The notes: a model not told the origin generated them from the sequence alone. Shown: positions 27,541-37,192, numbered from the stretch's first letter. The stretch is DNA of 64,000 bases from Bacteroidota bacterium (GCA_030148165.1 JASBTZ010000003.1:744001-808000); one strand, 5' to 3'. Numbers and translations: made by a program.

Positions 27541-29139
27541 ATGAAAAAAGGACTATTAGGATTAGTGATTGTAAGCATCTCGTTTTGCGTTACAGCTCAG
27601 AGTGTTGAATTTAAGGGAACTGACAAGGTAGAAATAGAATGGGGGCCTGAACTTAAAGCTAAAAAGAGATCTACTCTGGAAGATATGATTGGTTTCGATG
27701 AAAGAAATCTGTACACCATTAAGGTTGAATCTAAAGGACTGATCGGTAAAGAATATGTCCTCGAGAGCTATGACTACAAGTTGGCACTGAATGTCTCTGA
27801 AGATCTTGATCTGGAAATGACAGGTCGGGATAAATCATTGGAATTTATGCTACATCTCAATGATCAGATACACCTTTTCACCTCAAGAGCCGATTCAAAG
27901 ACGAAAGTGAACTCACTTTATTACCAAACAGTCGACAAAAAATCTATGATCCCAAATGGGAAAGTTATTGACATAGTAGAAATTGATTATTCCGGTCACG
28001 ACCGCTGGAATTCTGGATCATACAGTTATGATCTCTCAAGAGACAGCTCGAAAATATTAATTTATTATAACCTGCCTTACGAACGAGGAGATGCTGAACG
28101 ATTTGGCTTTAAGGTCTATGACAGCGGGATGAATGAACTTTGGTCTGAAGAGGTAGTCTTACCTTATGAGGACAAGCTATTCAGCGTTGAGGATTACAAA
28201 GTGGATAATAATGGAAACGTTCATTTGATCGGAAGACTGTACAAAGATGTAGTTAAGGATAAACGTAAAGGTGATCCAAACTATTCTTATCAGGTTTTGA
28301 GTTACTACGATGAAGGTCAGGATTTGGAAGAATACTCGATTAAACTAGAGGATCGGTTCATCACAGATCTACAGATAGCCATAACAGATGACCAAAACAT
28401 TATTTGTGGAGGCTTTTATTCAGACAAAGGATCATTCAGTATCAAAGGCAGCTACTTTCTGCAGGTAGATGGTAAAACAAAAGAAGTTATGAGTAAGAGT
28501 TTCAGAGAGTTTGGAATTGACTTCATTACACAAAATATGACGGAGCGACAGGAGAAAAAAGCTAAGAAGAAAGAAAGTAAAGGAAAGTCTGTTGAAATGT
28601 ACGAATATGATCTCGACGACATTATTATCAAAAGCGATGGAGGGGCGATGTTAATTGGTGAGCAGTACTACATGTATGTAACAACAAATACGACTACCAC
28701 TGCGAACGGAGGTACAACAACGACTACAACCTATCACTACATCTATAACGATATTATAGCGATTAAAATTGATTCTGAAGGAGATATCGAATGGACAGAA
28801 AAGATTGCCAAACGCCAGCACACAACTAATGACAATGGCTTTTATTCTTCATACGCCATGGCTGTAGTTGACGGTAGTCTATATTTCTTCTTCAATGACA
28901 ATCCTAAGAATCTCGATTATAGTGGGTCAGGAAAGGTGTATGGAATGAATGGCAAAAAGTCCGTAGTTACGATGGTAGAACTGGATGAATCGGGAAATCA
29001 GGAGCGCGAATCCTTATTTGCTATGAAAGATGCTGAAATCATGACACGTCCAAAAGTTTGCGAACAAACTTCTTCAAACGAACTAATTCTCTTCGGCCAG
29101 AAAAGGAAAACACAACGATTTGCAAGAATCAAATGGTAA
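27541..29139 (+). CDS. Exported protein of unknown function
   Basis: I do not recognise the family. The 532-residue protein has a signal peptide (MKKGLLGLVIVSISFCVTAQ), so I start at 27541 and not at an in-frame upstream codon inside the preceding gene. It has repeated beta strands of the type 'D..G..hliG' and a middle KKESKGK-rich patch (about 360-370) followed by a Thr-rich stretch (TTTTANGGTTTTTTYHY). This looks like a beta-propeller-like periplasmic or surface protein. No T9SS domain is seen at the end (KRKTQRFARIKW). It follows the YjdI-like gene by 13 bases. Confidence 0.7.
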   Translation: MKKGLLGLVIVSISFCVTAQSVEFKGTDKVEIEWGPELKAKKRSTLEDMIGFDERNLYTIKVESKGLIGKEYVLESYDYKLALNVSEDLDLEMTGRDKSLEFMLHLNDQIHLFTSRADSKTKVNSLYYQTVDKKSMIPNGKVIDIVEIDYSGHDRWNSGSYSYDLSRDSSKILIYYNLPYERGDAERFGFKVYDSGMNELWSEEVVLPYEDKLFSVEDYKVDNNGNVHLIGRLYKDVVKDKRKGDPNYSYQVLSYYDEGQDLEEYSIKLEDRFITDLQIAITDDQNIICGGFYSDKGSFSIKGSYFLQVDGKTKEVMSKSFREFGIDFITQNMTERQEKKAKKKESKGKSVEMYEYDLDDIIIKSDGGAMLIGEQYYMYVTTNTTTTANGGTTTTTTYHYIYNDIIAIKIDSEGDIEWTEKIAKRQHTTNDNGFYSSYAMAVVDGSLYFFFNDNPKNLDYSGSGKVYGMNGKKSVVTMVELDESGNQERESLFAMKDAEIMTRPKVCEQTSSNELILFGQKRKTQRFARIKW

Positions 29140-29224
29140 TTTGAAATGTGAAAAGGAGTTTTTTTTAATTATCGGATAAGGAATATTAGGTACATTATTG
29201 TAAATTGCTTCAAATACTAAGATC

Positions 29225-30115
29225 ATGTTTAACAAACTACTACTCACGTTAATATCGACGTTGATTACTGGAATTGGCGTTACATTCAGTCAAACTACGT
29301 TAACGCTTCAGCCTGATGCTGCTGCTGGAAAGGACGCCTACCTTCCCGATTTGAATCCGGGAACGAATTATGGTACAGCGAACGAATTTGTCGCATTAGC
29401 CTGGACTAATTCAGGCACAACTGTTATTTGTCGAAGTATTGTCGAGTTTGACCTTAGTTCAATTCCGCCAAACGCAATTATCAATAGCGCAACACTTTAT
29501 TTGTATCACAATCCATCTTCTGCTAATACAAGTGCTCAACACCAGTCTTTAACAGGTTCAAATGCTTCTGTGATTCAGCGAATTATCACGGCGTGGGATG
29601 AAATGACGGTTAATTTTAATAATCAACCTTCGACAACAACACAAAATGAAGTTTTGATTCCTCAGACGACAAGTGCTACGCAAGATTTTATAATCGATGT
29701 GAGTGCTATGGTTCAGGATATGGTTGACAATCCTTCAACAGCGCATGGTTTTATGTTCAAACTTCAAACAGAGGATATTTATCGATCTGTTATTTGCTCG
29801 TCAAGCGACGATCCAGATCCGTCCAACCACCCCAAACTTGAGGTTGTATACACCGATGTGACAGGAATAGAAGAGCCTGTTAAATCAAATATTTTAATCA
29901 GTCCAAATCCGGCAAGTGATTTTGTTACGCTCAATGGACAGATTAATTCTACATATAAAATTTACGATCTTACGGGAAAAGTTGTTTTGAAATCAAATAG
30001 CAATTCAGCAACACACACTATCAATATCGCTGATCTAAAAAACGGTGCTTATATCATTAGGATCAGTACAGAGAATGGAATTACAACCAGAAGACTCATT
30101 AAACAAACTCACTAA
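29225..30115 (+). CDS. DNRLRE-domain surface protein with T9SS sorting domain
   Basis: This 296-residue protein has a signal peptide (MFNKLLLTLISTLITGIGVTFSQ) and a DNRLRE/carbohydrate-binding-like beta sandwich (about 24-210: LQPDAAAGKDAYLPDLNPGTNYG, IVEFDLSSIPPNAIINSATLYLY, then FMFKLQTED). The C-terminal 75 residues are a T9SS type A domain (ILISPNPASDFVTL, IYDLTGKVV, LKNGAYIIRI). It should be exported through T9SS and held at the surface or released. The function of such DNRLRE proteins is unclear; they may bind or bridge polysaccharides. Its last 17 bases overlap the convergent ABC-F gene. Confidence 0.85.
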   Translation: MFNKLLLTLISTLITGIGVTFSQTTLTLQPDAAAGKDAYLPDLNPGTNYGTANEFVALAWTNSGTTVICRSIVEFDLSSIPPNAIINSATLYLYHNPSSANTSAQHQSLTGSNASVIQRIITAWDEMTVNFNNQPSTTTQNEVLIPQTTSATQDFIIDVSAMVQDMVDNPSTAHGFMFKLQTEDIYRSVICSSSDDPDPSNHPKLEVVYTDVTGIEEPVKSNILISPNPASDFVTLNGQINSTYKIYDLTGKVVLKSNSNSATHTINIADLKNGAYIIRISTENGITTRRLIKQTH

Positions 30116-31958
30116 GCTCTAACCAACGATCGGTTTTTGTATCAATCGCTGACACAACCTGTGCGAGTCGCTCACCGGCCTGTATAAGGTCTTCTGATGA
30201 TGAAGCGGAATTTGACAGAACCTGCGTTAATTCAGCCTTCTCATTTTCGAGCTTTGCCAGTTCTGACTCTAAACTTTTATATTCCTGCTGTTCTTTATAA
30301 GTCAATTTTCGTTTCTCCGTGATTGCCGCTTTCGTCTGAACTTCTTTGGATTCGCGTTCTTCTTTTCGCTCCTCACGTTGATCTTTAATAAGCTCTTCTC
30401 GATAATTATTATAGTTACCCAAAATGTCTTTCACGTCGCCGTCACCCGAGAACACGAATAAATGATCTACCATCTTATCCATGAAATAACGATCATGTGA
30501 AACGACAATCAGACAGCCCTGGAATTCACGCAGGTAGTCTTCCAAAACACTCATGACAAAAATATCCAGATCATTCGTTGGCTCATCTAGAATAAGGAAA
30601 TTCGGATTTTTCATTAATACTGTCATCAAATGCAAACGACGACGTTCTCCCCCACTCAGCTTTCGGACGAAGTTAAAGTGCATATCTCTGGGAAAAAGAA
30701 ACTTCTCCAGAAACTGTGCAGCACTCATCTGTCTTCCCTTCTCCAATGGAATAAAGTCGGCAACGTCCCTAATTACCTCAATGACCTTTTTATCCTCATC
30801 GTACTCCGGTAATTCCTGGTCATAGTACCCAAAAATGACTGTCTCTCCCCGAACGATCTTACCGCCATCAATTCCCTCCAGACCAATGAGCGTTTTAAGA
30901 AAGGTTGTCTTACCGCTACCGTTCGGACCAACAATTCCGAGTCTTTCCTTTCGCTTGAAAACGTAGCTCAGATCATCGAGAATCACCTTGTCTCCATAGG
31001 ATTTGCGAACGTGATGTAGCTCTAATATCTTTGTTCCGAGTCGCTCCATTTTTACCGGAATATCCAACTCATCCTCATCGATATTTTGTTTCGCTACCTT
31101 TTTGATATCGTAATAGGCATCTTTACGGGCTTTCTGTTTTGTACCACGGGCTTTTGGCTGACGTCTCATCCATTCCAATTCACGACGAAACTGATTTCTT
31201 GCCTTATCAATCGTTGCAGCCAATTGTTCCTGACGTTCAGCGCGCTTTTCAAGATAATACGAGAAATTGCCATTGTATTTATAGATGGTCTGATCTTCCA
31301 GTTCGATAATCGAATTACAGATCACTTCCAGAAAATAACGGTCGTGTGTCACCATTAATATCGTTGCAGAAGATTTACTTAAGTAAGATTCAAGCCATTC
31401 AATCATGTCCAGATCTAAATGGTTGGTAGGCTCATCTAATATCAGGAAATCCGGTTCGGAAATCAGTACTTTGGCCAGCGCCACTCTTTTTTTCTGTCCA
31501 CCAGAAAGCTTTCCGATTACCTGGTCCGTATCCTCAAGTTTAAGCGTTGAAAGGATCTGATTCACCTGTACTTCAATATTCCAGGCATTCAATTCGGTCA
31601 CCGCTTCAAAACTCGACTCAATTGCTTCCTCATCCTTTAAGCGCATCGCGGTATTGTACTTCTTAACAGCCTGTAGCTCGGGAAGATCATGAGAAAAAAC
31701 TTCCTCCAGAATAGTGTTCTTTGGATTCAACTCATCTGATTGCTCCAAAAAGGCTATTCGCAAATCGTTGCGAAACACCACTCGACCACTATCTGCTGTT
31801 TCTTGTCCCAAAAGACAGCGAAGCAATGTAGTTTTACCACTACCGTTCTTGGCAACTATCGCAACCTTCTCACCTTGATTAATCCCAAAGCTGAGATCCT
31901 CAAAGATGAGACGATCACCAAATGATTTAGTAAGTTCTTCTACTGAAAGGTAATTCAT
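30099..31958 (-). CDS. ABC-F family ATPase
   Basis: The 619-residue protein has two ABC cassettes: Walker A AKNGSGKTTLL and GPNGSGKTTFL, signatures LSGGQKKR and LSGGERRR, and Walker B LILDEPTNHLD and LILDEPTNDLD. There are no membrane segments. A long charged linker joins the two halves (about 235-310) and a coiled-coil C-terminus lies at about 535-610. ABC-F proteins act on ribosomes. The Uup type, which has a C-terminal coiled coil, is the best fit, but antibiotic-resistance and EttA-like roles cannot be excluded. The DUF4293 gene ends one base upstream on the same strand, so both are in one operon. Confidence 0.9.
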   Translation of the reverse strand: MNYLSVEELTKSFGDRLIFEDLSFGINQGEKVAIVAKNGSGKTTLLRCLLGQETADSGRVVFRNDLRIAFLEQSDELNPKNTILEEVFSHDLPELQAVKKYNTAMRLKDEEAIESSFEAVTELNAWNIEVQVNQILSTLKLEDTDQVIGKLSGGQKKRVALAKVLISEPDFLILDEPTNHLDLDMIEWLESYLSKSSATILMVTHDRYFLEVICNSIIELEDQTIYKYNGNFSYYLEKRAERQEQLAATIDKARNQFRRELEWMRRQPKARGTKQKARKDAYYDIKKVAKQNIDEDELDIPVKMERLGTKILELHHVRKSYGDKVILDDLSYVFKRKERLGIVGPNGSGKTTFLKTLIGLEGIDGGKIVRGETVIFGYYDQELPEYDEDKKVIEVIRDVADFIPLEKGRQMSAAQFLEKFLFPRDMHFNFVRKLSGGERRRLHLMTVLMKNPNFLILDEPTNDLDIFVMSVLEDYLREFQGCLIVVSHDRYFMDKMVDHLFVFSGDGDVKDILGNYNNYREELIKDQREERKEERESKEVQTKAAITEKRKLTYKEQQEYKSLESELAKLENEKAELTQVLSNSASSSEDLIQAGERLAQVVSAIDTKTDRWLELSEFV

Positions 31959-32432
31959 CTAACGAATTCGATCTATCGATTCCAGAAGGCGCTTATCTCT
32001 CTTTATTCCCACATTCGCCAGGAAGATAAACGGGAGACCTATGATGAACAAAATAAATCCAAGACCCATTTCGCGTTTACTTTCCTCAGCTTCAATGATA
32101 CTACCACCAAATGTTGCGAGTAAGACCAATCCGACCACTCCCAGGAAGTATAAATAGAAAATCAGTCTGCCGAGCTTATATTGTCTCGCCAGTCCTTTGT
32201 AGGACATCAAACAAAGAAATATCAGCAATGCCAGCGCGATCGTTCCTATATACATAGGATAATGCGTTGACGAAACGAGCTTACCATCCAAGGTGAATTC
32301 AGAAATACCCGTAGATGTAAAGGTATATCTCGCTGATTCAGTTACATAGCTGAAAAGCTCTGTACCAATCGTTGTTAGAGACACCATTATGAGTGCAATG
32401 ATCAGGTATAAGGATTGAATTCGTTGGATCAT
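31959..32432 (-). CDS. DUF4293 membrane protein
   Basis: The 157-residue protein begins MIQRIQSLYLIIALIMVSLT, the standard DUF4293 start of Bacteroidota. It has four hydrophobic segments (about 8-28, 58-78, 85-112, 122-142) and a short basic tail. Function is unknown. It is the first gene of a two-gene unit with the ABC-F gene and has its own promoter upstream. Confidence 0.85.
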   Translation of the reverse strand: MIQRIQSLYLIIALIMVSLTTIGTELFSYVTESARYTFTSTGISEFTLDGKLVSSTHYPMYIGTIALALLIFLCLMSYKGLARQYKLGRLIFYLYFLGVVGLVLLATFGGSIIEAEESKREMGLGFILFIIGLPFIFLANVGIKRDKRLLESIDRIR

Positions 32433-32448
32433 AATCGTTTGTTTGGTT

Positions 32449-32456
32449 CAAAGATA
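32449..32456 (-). promoter_or_regulatory. -7 promoter box of the DUF4293-ABC-F operon
   Basis: On the minus strand the sequence is TATCTTTG, a perfect TAnnTTTG. It lies 16 bases before the start codon. Confidence 0.6.
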
Positions 32457-32499
32457 ATTGAAATTGCAGTTCGCAGAGTCTGAACAATGGAATAAGGCT

Positions 32500-32507
32500 T
32501 ATATTTG
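32500..32507 (+). promoter_or_regulatory. -7 promoter box of the poly-Asp protein gene
   Basis: TATATTTG fits TAnnTTTG. The leader would be about 75 bases. It faces away from the DUF4293 promoter in the same 156-base gap. Confidence 0.5.
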
Positions 32508-32588
32508 AGTATAAAACAAATTTGATGGCAGTGACTGATTATGAAGATAATTTGTGAAACTCCACAAGTAATTAATTAATTTGAAATT

Positions 32589-33146
<558 letters not shown>

Positions 33147-33187
33147 TTCAGTTTTTCTTAGAGATTAATCTGACGGGGCTCAAGACC

Positions 33188-33760
33188 ATGAAACTGGACC
33201 ATCCCAAACTAGCCAAGCTTCTTCAAAAGGCTTATTCAGCGGAAAAGGCGGCAGCTTTCGCATATATAGGTCACGCAAGCTCGGTCAGCGGAAAGGATCG
33301 AAAAGCAGAAATTAAACAGATCGAAGATGATGAGTGGTTTCATCGAAAAGAAGTTAAGCTGATCATGGATCAATACAATATTCCCGTGTCCCGGTGGTAT
33401 GAGTTCAAATTCTATTTAATAGGAAAGTTTATTGCCCTCAGTTGTTATGTGATAGGTCGATTCATGCCATATTATTTTGCTGGAAAATTAGAAAGCGGCA
33501 ATGTTTGCGAATACTTTATCATGATGAAATATTTCCACGAGCGGGATATTCGTGAACACGACGAGATTTTATTCGAAATGGGAATTAAAGAAAAAGAGCA
33601 CGAAGTTTATTTTTTAAAACAGGTAAAGAATAGCAAACTACTACCCTTTTTCGAGAAGCTGTTTAATTGGGGATCGAAAAAAAGTTCAAATGACGTCGAT
33701 ATTGACAATCAACTTCCGGTTGATAAGTCTGATATCTATTGTAACTCCCATAAACGATAA
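33188..33760 (+). CDS. Ferritin-like di-iron protein, COQ7-like
   Basis: The 190-residue protein has the pattern of the DMQ hydroxylase (COQ7) type: EKAAAFAYIGHAS, IEDDEWFHRKEV, and YFHERDIREHDEILFEMG with EKEHEVYF. These give the four Glu/Asp and two His ligands of a di-iron centre on a four-helix bundle; one membrane-facing hydrophobic stretch (about 70-100) is also typical. COQ7 acts in ubiquinone synthesis, but Bacteroidota normally use menaquinone, so the substrate is uncertain. It follows the poly-Asp gene by 41 bases. Confidence 0.7.
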   Translation: MKLDHPKLAKLLQKAYSAEKAAAFAYIGHASSVSGKDRKAEIKQIEDDEWFHRKEVKLIMDQYNIPVSRWYEFKFYLIGKFIALSCYVIGRFMPYYFAGKLESGNVCEYFIMMKYFHERDIREHDEILFEMGIKEKEHEVYFLKQVKNSKLLPFFEKLFNWGSKKSSNDVDIDNQLPVDKSDIYCNSHKR

Positions 33761-33794
33761 ATTTGTATCTTGAGACTTCATAAAAACAATCAAC

Positions 33795-35435
33795 ATGAAA
33801 AGACTACTACAATCACTTTCTACACTTATTCTATTGCTCTGTTGTCACCCCTCAATTGGGCAGACCACGTTTAACTATACCGGTGGTCAGCAAACCTATG
33901 TTGTTCCTGCCGGCGTTTCTTCAATCAGTATTGAATGCTGGGGTGCAGAAGGACAAACCGGACTCGGTTCCGCTGGAGGAGCAGGTGGCCTAGGAGCATA
34001 CAGCTATGGAGAAATTAGTGTCACTCCGGGTCAAACACTTTATATCTATGTCGGTGGACAAGCCGGATATAATGGTGGAGGAACAGGAGGAAACATTGGT
34101 GCAGGAAATGGTGGTGGTGCTTCCGATGTTCGCATTGGAGGTATTACCCTCGCGGATCGAGTAATCGTTGCCGGCGGTGGAGGAGGTGGCGGTGCTACCG
34201 GATGTAATTCTCCTCACGCCGGAGGAAACGGAGGATACGGTGGCGGAGGCCCTGGAGGGAATGGAGTTGATAGTCCTAATGGAGGTGGCGGCTTTGGCGG
34301 AACAGTCGGAGTCGGTGGAGCAGAAGGAATAGGTTGTGGTGGATATCTAGGCAGTCCCGGACTTGCTAATGGTACCGGAGGAAACGGTCAAGGATGCTGT
34401 TGTGCCACAACACCAGGTGGTGGTGGCGGCGGTGGCGGCTACACTGTTGGTGGTGGCGGTGGCGGTGGTTCTGCAGGAACAACCGGATGCAGCGGAAACG
34501 ATAAAGGCGGAGGCGGTGGAGGAGCCGGTGGAAGCTCATGGACCGGTTCTATGGCGAATCCAAGTATGACCAATGGTGTGAACAATGGTGATGGTTATAT
34601 CGTTATTTCATCATTGTGCTCTCCTACTTCAATCATGCCGGATCTTAATTCACTGGCGGATCTGAATGGAGAATGTTCGGTAGCAGCTCCGACTCCGCCG
34701 ACGGCAACTAATGATTGTGGTATTACCGTTTCGGGAACACCGGATGTAACTTTTCCTGTGACTGCTCAAGGAACAACTATAGTTACCTGGACGTACGACG
34801 ATGGATTAGGAAATACAACAACGCAAACACAAAACGTAGTAATAAACGATGTTACAGCACCCGTTGCCGATGTCGCAAATTTACCCGATATAACAGGACA
34901 ATGCGAGGTTACGTCATTGACTCCACCAACAGCGACGGACAATTGTGCCGGCAGCATTACGGGTACAACAACAACCAGTTTGCCAATCACGGCACCAGGA
35001 ACTACCGTAGTAACCTGGACATTCGATGATGGGAACGGAAATATTACTACACAGAACCAGAATGTTATCAATCCAAATTTAGATACTACTGTAACGCAAA
35101 ATGGTTCTATGCTGAGTTCAAACTCTCTAGGAACGTATTATCAGTGGTTGGATTGCGATAATAACATGACGCCATTAGCGGGTGAAGTAAACCAATATTA
35201 TATTGTACAAACTACCGGAAGTTATGCAGTAGAAATAACACAGAGTGGTTGTGTAGATACATCCGCATGTTATCTGGTAGATCTTACCGGAATTGGAGAA
35301 TTGAATTTGGAAGGCAAAGAACTTGTAAAGATCATCGACCTGATGGGAAGAGAAACGGTATTCAGACCAAATACTCCTTTGATCTATATATACAGTGATG
35401 GTACACGTGAACGGATTATGAAAATTGAAGATTAG
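33795..35435 (+). CDS. Secreted glycine-rich protein with HYR-like repeats
   Basis: The 546-residue protein has a signal peptide (RLLQSLSTLILLLCCHPSIG). A glycine-rich domain follows (about 25-275, TFNYTGGQQTYVVPAGVSSI at the start, then many GGGG blocks) of the type often called 'glycine-rich/PE-PGRS-like' in Bacteroidota. Two HYR-like beta repeats come next (about 295-420, each with PPTATNDCG/PPTATDNCA and TTVVTWTFDDGNGN), then a small Ig-like module. The last 35 residues (KIIDLMGRETVFRPNTPLIY...IMKIED) match the end of the protein at 47428. It is probably exported by T9SS. Function unknown. Confidence 0.8.
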   Translation: MKRLLQSLSTLILLLCCHPSIGQTTFNYTGGQQTYVVPAGVSSISIECWGAEGQTGLGSAGGAGGLGAYSYGEISVTPGQTLYIYVGGQAGYNGGGTGGNIGAGNGGGASDVRIGGITLADRVIVAGGGGGGGATGCNSPHAGGNGGYGGGGPGGNGVDSPNGGGGFGGTVGVGGAEGIGCGGYLGSPGLANGTGGNGQGCCCATTPGGGGGGGGYTVGGGGGGGSAGTTGCSGNDKGGGGGGAGGSSWTGSMANPSMTNGVNNGDGYIVISSLCSPTSIMPDLNSLADLNGECSVAAPTPPTATNDCGITVSGTPDVTFPVTAQGTTIVTWTYDDGLGNTTTQTQNVVINDVTAPVADVANLPDITGQCEVTSLTPPTATDNCAGSITGTTTTSLPITAPGTTVVTWTFDDGNGNITTQNQNVINPNLDTTVTQNGSMLSSNSLGTYYQWLDCDNNMTPLAGEVNQYYIVQTTGSYAVEITQSGCVDTSACYLVDLTGIGELNLEGKELVKIIDLMGRETVFRPNTPLIYIYSDGTRERIMKIED

Positions 35436-35437
35436 AA

Positions 35438-35468
35438 AAAAAGCCCTCAGTCGAGGGCTTTTTTTTTA
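35438..35468. terminator. Bidirectional terminator
   Basis: AAAGCCCTC and GAGGGCTTT pair around AGTC, with a T run on the right and an A run on the left. It serves both the glycine-rich gene and the convergent DinB gene. Confidence 0.85.
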
Positions 35469-35993
35469 GTTAAGTATTCTTAGATACGCTTTCCAGGGAC
35501 CAACTTCTTCTTTGTATTGATGCGCCATCACCCTCGAAATCTGTGCAACGTGATTTAAATCGTGAACGACCCAAGATGAAAGAAGCTGCGACAACTCCAC
35601 TTCACCTAAGGATGGGTGTACCCCTGTAAGATCAAGTTCATCATCGGTAATGTGTAATTCGAGTAACTGTCTGATATTCTGATCTCTCAATACTTTAAAT
35701 TCGTCCAGTAATTCATCCATTGATTTACCCATGTTGTCTTCCAATTGAGCAAAGCGATCAAATGGCGTAAACGTTTTGTCTTCGGTGTCAGACAGGATAA
35801 TATCGATTCGATCCAGCCAATCTGTCTTTTCGCCATGAATAAGATGTCCGAGCACAACAAATACAGACCAGGTTCCTTCTCCTTCATCACTTTGTACCCA
35901 ATCATCCGGTAAACCGCGTAACCAATAGTCCAACACAATAGGAGTACGCTCCAGAAGCTCAATTGACTTCTTCAATTCAAAGTTCATATACAT
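35466..35993 (-). CDS. DinB-family protein
   Basis: The 175-residue protein has the DinB/YfiT four-helix metal fold: GTWSVFVVLGHLIHGEKTDW near residues 40-60 and ELSQLLSSWVVHDLNHVAQI near 138-158, which give the three His ligands (H at the first helix, HDLNH in the last). DinB-like proteins act as thiol transferases using bacillithiol, mycothiol or other thiols. The exact role here is unknown. I start at ATG 35993 because the longer frame begins with a TTG (36008); ATG 35987 is also possible. It lies 2 bases after the MORN-like gene on the same strand. Confidence 0.8.
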   Translation of the reverse strand: MYMNFELKKSIELLERTPIVLDYWLRGLPDDWVQSDEGEGTWSVFVVLGHLIHGEKTDWLDRIDIILSDTEDKTFTPFDRFAQLEDNMGKSMDELLDEFKVLRDQNIRQLLELHITDDELDLTGVHPSLGEVELSQLLSSWVVHDLNHVAQISRVMAHQYKEEVGPWKAYLRILN

Positions 35994-36010
35994 CGATTTT
36001 TTTGTCAAAG

Positions 36011-36853
36011 CTAATCCTCTAATTCATCTCTGACGAATTCACCATTCCCCCATAACTGAATACTCAATAATCCACCGTCACCGTCATATACATAATACCT
36101 TCCAAATCGCAGACATCTACCCTCAAAGATACCATCAGCAAGTAGTTTGTTTGATCTGACGACCGAAATCCTTTGTTCAATTAGCGAATCGGGAATATCT
36201 TTTTCTAAACATGGTCGTTTATTATGTATGCCGATGTGTGGTATCACGCTTGTACTAAATCGTTGATCCACTAACACATTTCCAAGGCTGTCATATACCG
36301 CAAAATGGCGGAGGATATTTGTAGAACCATACTCAACGAGGGTATCCACTATCACCCCATGATTACTTTTATACTTCTTTTTGATCTGGCCATTGGGAAA
36401 ATAACTTATCACATAACCGTGTTCACGGCCCTCTTCATCGAATCTCTTTACCTGTCGAAGCGAATCATTATTCCAGTATTTAATAATGCTATCCCGATTG
36501 TCTCCATTCACAAGAATTCCTTCTTCCTGCAGCTTACCATCTTTATAGTATAAACGGTAAGGACCATTCGGTATATCGTGTTCATACGTTATTTCAGATC
36601 GTTTACTCCAGGAATTCGTGTAGTACTTCGTCCAAAGTCCTTCCTTCCGGTTGTCTTTGTAATTTCCTTCCATGTACTTAGCCGTATCCAGATAATACCC
36701 CTCCTTTTCTTTTGCTTCAACACCTTTCAATATCCAAAAGCCCTGTCGCAGACCAAAATCATCGGTAACATTTTGTTGCGCCGTAACGCCAATCCAGTTC
36801 GTTATAGCAGGTAAAAACAAGCAATATAGAGGTAGTAATTTGATGGACAACAA
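36011..36853 (-). CDS. Exported MORN-repeat-like protein
   Basis: The 280-residue protein starts with TTG; there is no ATG in the signal peptide (LSIKLLPLYCLFLPAITNWI), so I keep the TTG. Several repeats of the type 'G....YY.dG.l..eg...ng' (GLWTKYYTNSWSKR, GPYRLYYKDGKLQEEG, GYVISYFPNGQIKKKY) make it a MORN/YwqK-like protein. Such proteins are secreted or periplasmic in Bacteroidota with unknown role. It ends 2 bases before the DinB gene, so they may be co-transcribed. The 44336 gene is a smaller relative in style. Confidence 0.7.
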   Translation of the reverse strand: MLSIKLLPLYCLFLPAITNWIGVTAQQNVTDDFGLRQGFWILKGVEAKEKEGYYLDTAKYMEGNYKDNRKEGLWTKYYTNSWSKRSEITYEHDIPNGPYRLYYKDGKLQEEGILVNGDNRDSIIKYWNNDSLRQVKRFDEEGREHGYVISYFPNGQIKKKYKSNHGVIVDTLVEYGSTNILRHFAVYDSLGNVLVDQRFSTSVIPHIGIHNKRPCLEKDIPDSLIEQRISVVRSNKLLADGIFEGRCLRFGRYYVYDGDGGLLSIQLWGNGEFVRDELED

Positions 36854-36990
36854 GTTAAGTCAAAAGGTGAATAATTGCAACTATCTGCACCCAAAAGTCA
36901 CACATCATTACCAACGCTTCTAAAGCTTTTGGACTAACTCGTAAATTTCTTCGACGAAATATTTTAAGCTGTTATTTCTCTAACAGGATG

Positions 36991-37192
36991 TATACATTTT
37001 GTTCCAGTATATACAAGCCTGTATTCGATTAAATCTCTTTTGTACTTTCGATCTTAGTTCCTCAAAGTAGGAGAAACCGGGTAAAGTGGTTTTATAGTTA
37101 TTTAGGTTAGTAGTAGGTCAAATACTTATCTCACACTTTATCCAAGTTTCATAGTAGTACGAAACCTCTGCCTCCCTGGTAGAGGTTTTTTT
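36991..37192 (+). ncRNA. Candidate structured RNA, 6S-like elongated hairpin
   Basis: This gene-free stretch holds a strong fold. GGGTAAAGTG (37079-37088) pairs fully with CACTTTATCC (37134-37143), and GAAAC (37073-37077) with GTTTC (37146-37150). Inside, AGT-ATTT (37096-37103, one bulge) pairs with AAATACT (37120-37126). A terminator follows at 37162-37192. Boxes such as TACATTTTG (36993-37001) or TACTTTCG (37043-37050) could be the -7 element, giving an RNA of about 140-185 bases. The size and rod shape recall 6S RNA, but I cannot identify the family. From 36854 to about 36990 I see nothing. Confidence 0.5.
37162..37192 (+). terminator. Terminator of the candidate RNA
   Basis: AAACCTCT (37162-37169) pairs with AGAGGTTT (37181-37188), followed by TTTTT. 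No gene precedes it on this strand within 700 bases, which argues for a transcript that is not a protein gene. Confidence 0.8.

Noticed and set aside
34363-34569. 68-codon plus-strand frame rich in Val and Ala
   Set aside because: It is another frame of the glycine-rich GGN-repeat region and only reflects the codon pattern.
34766-35071. 101-codon minus-strand frame
   Set aside because: It is antisense to the HYR-like repeats, and its repetitive look mirrors them.
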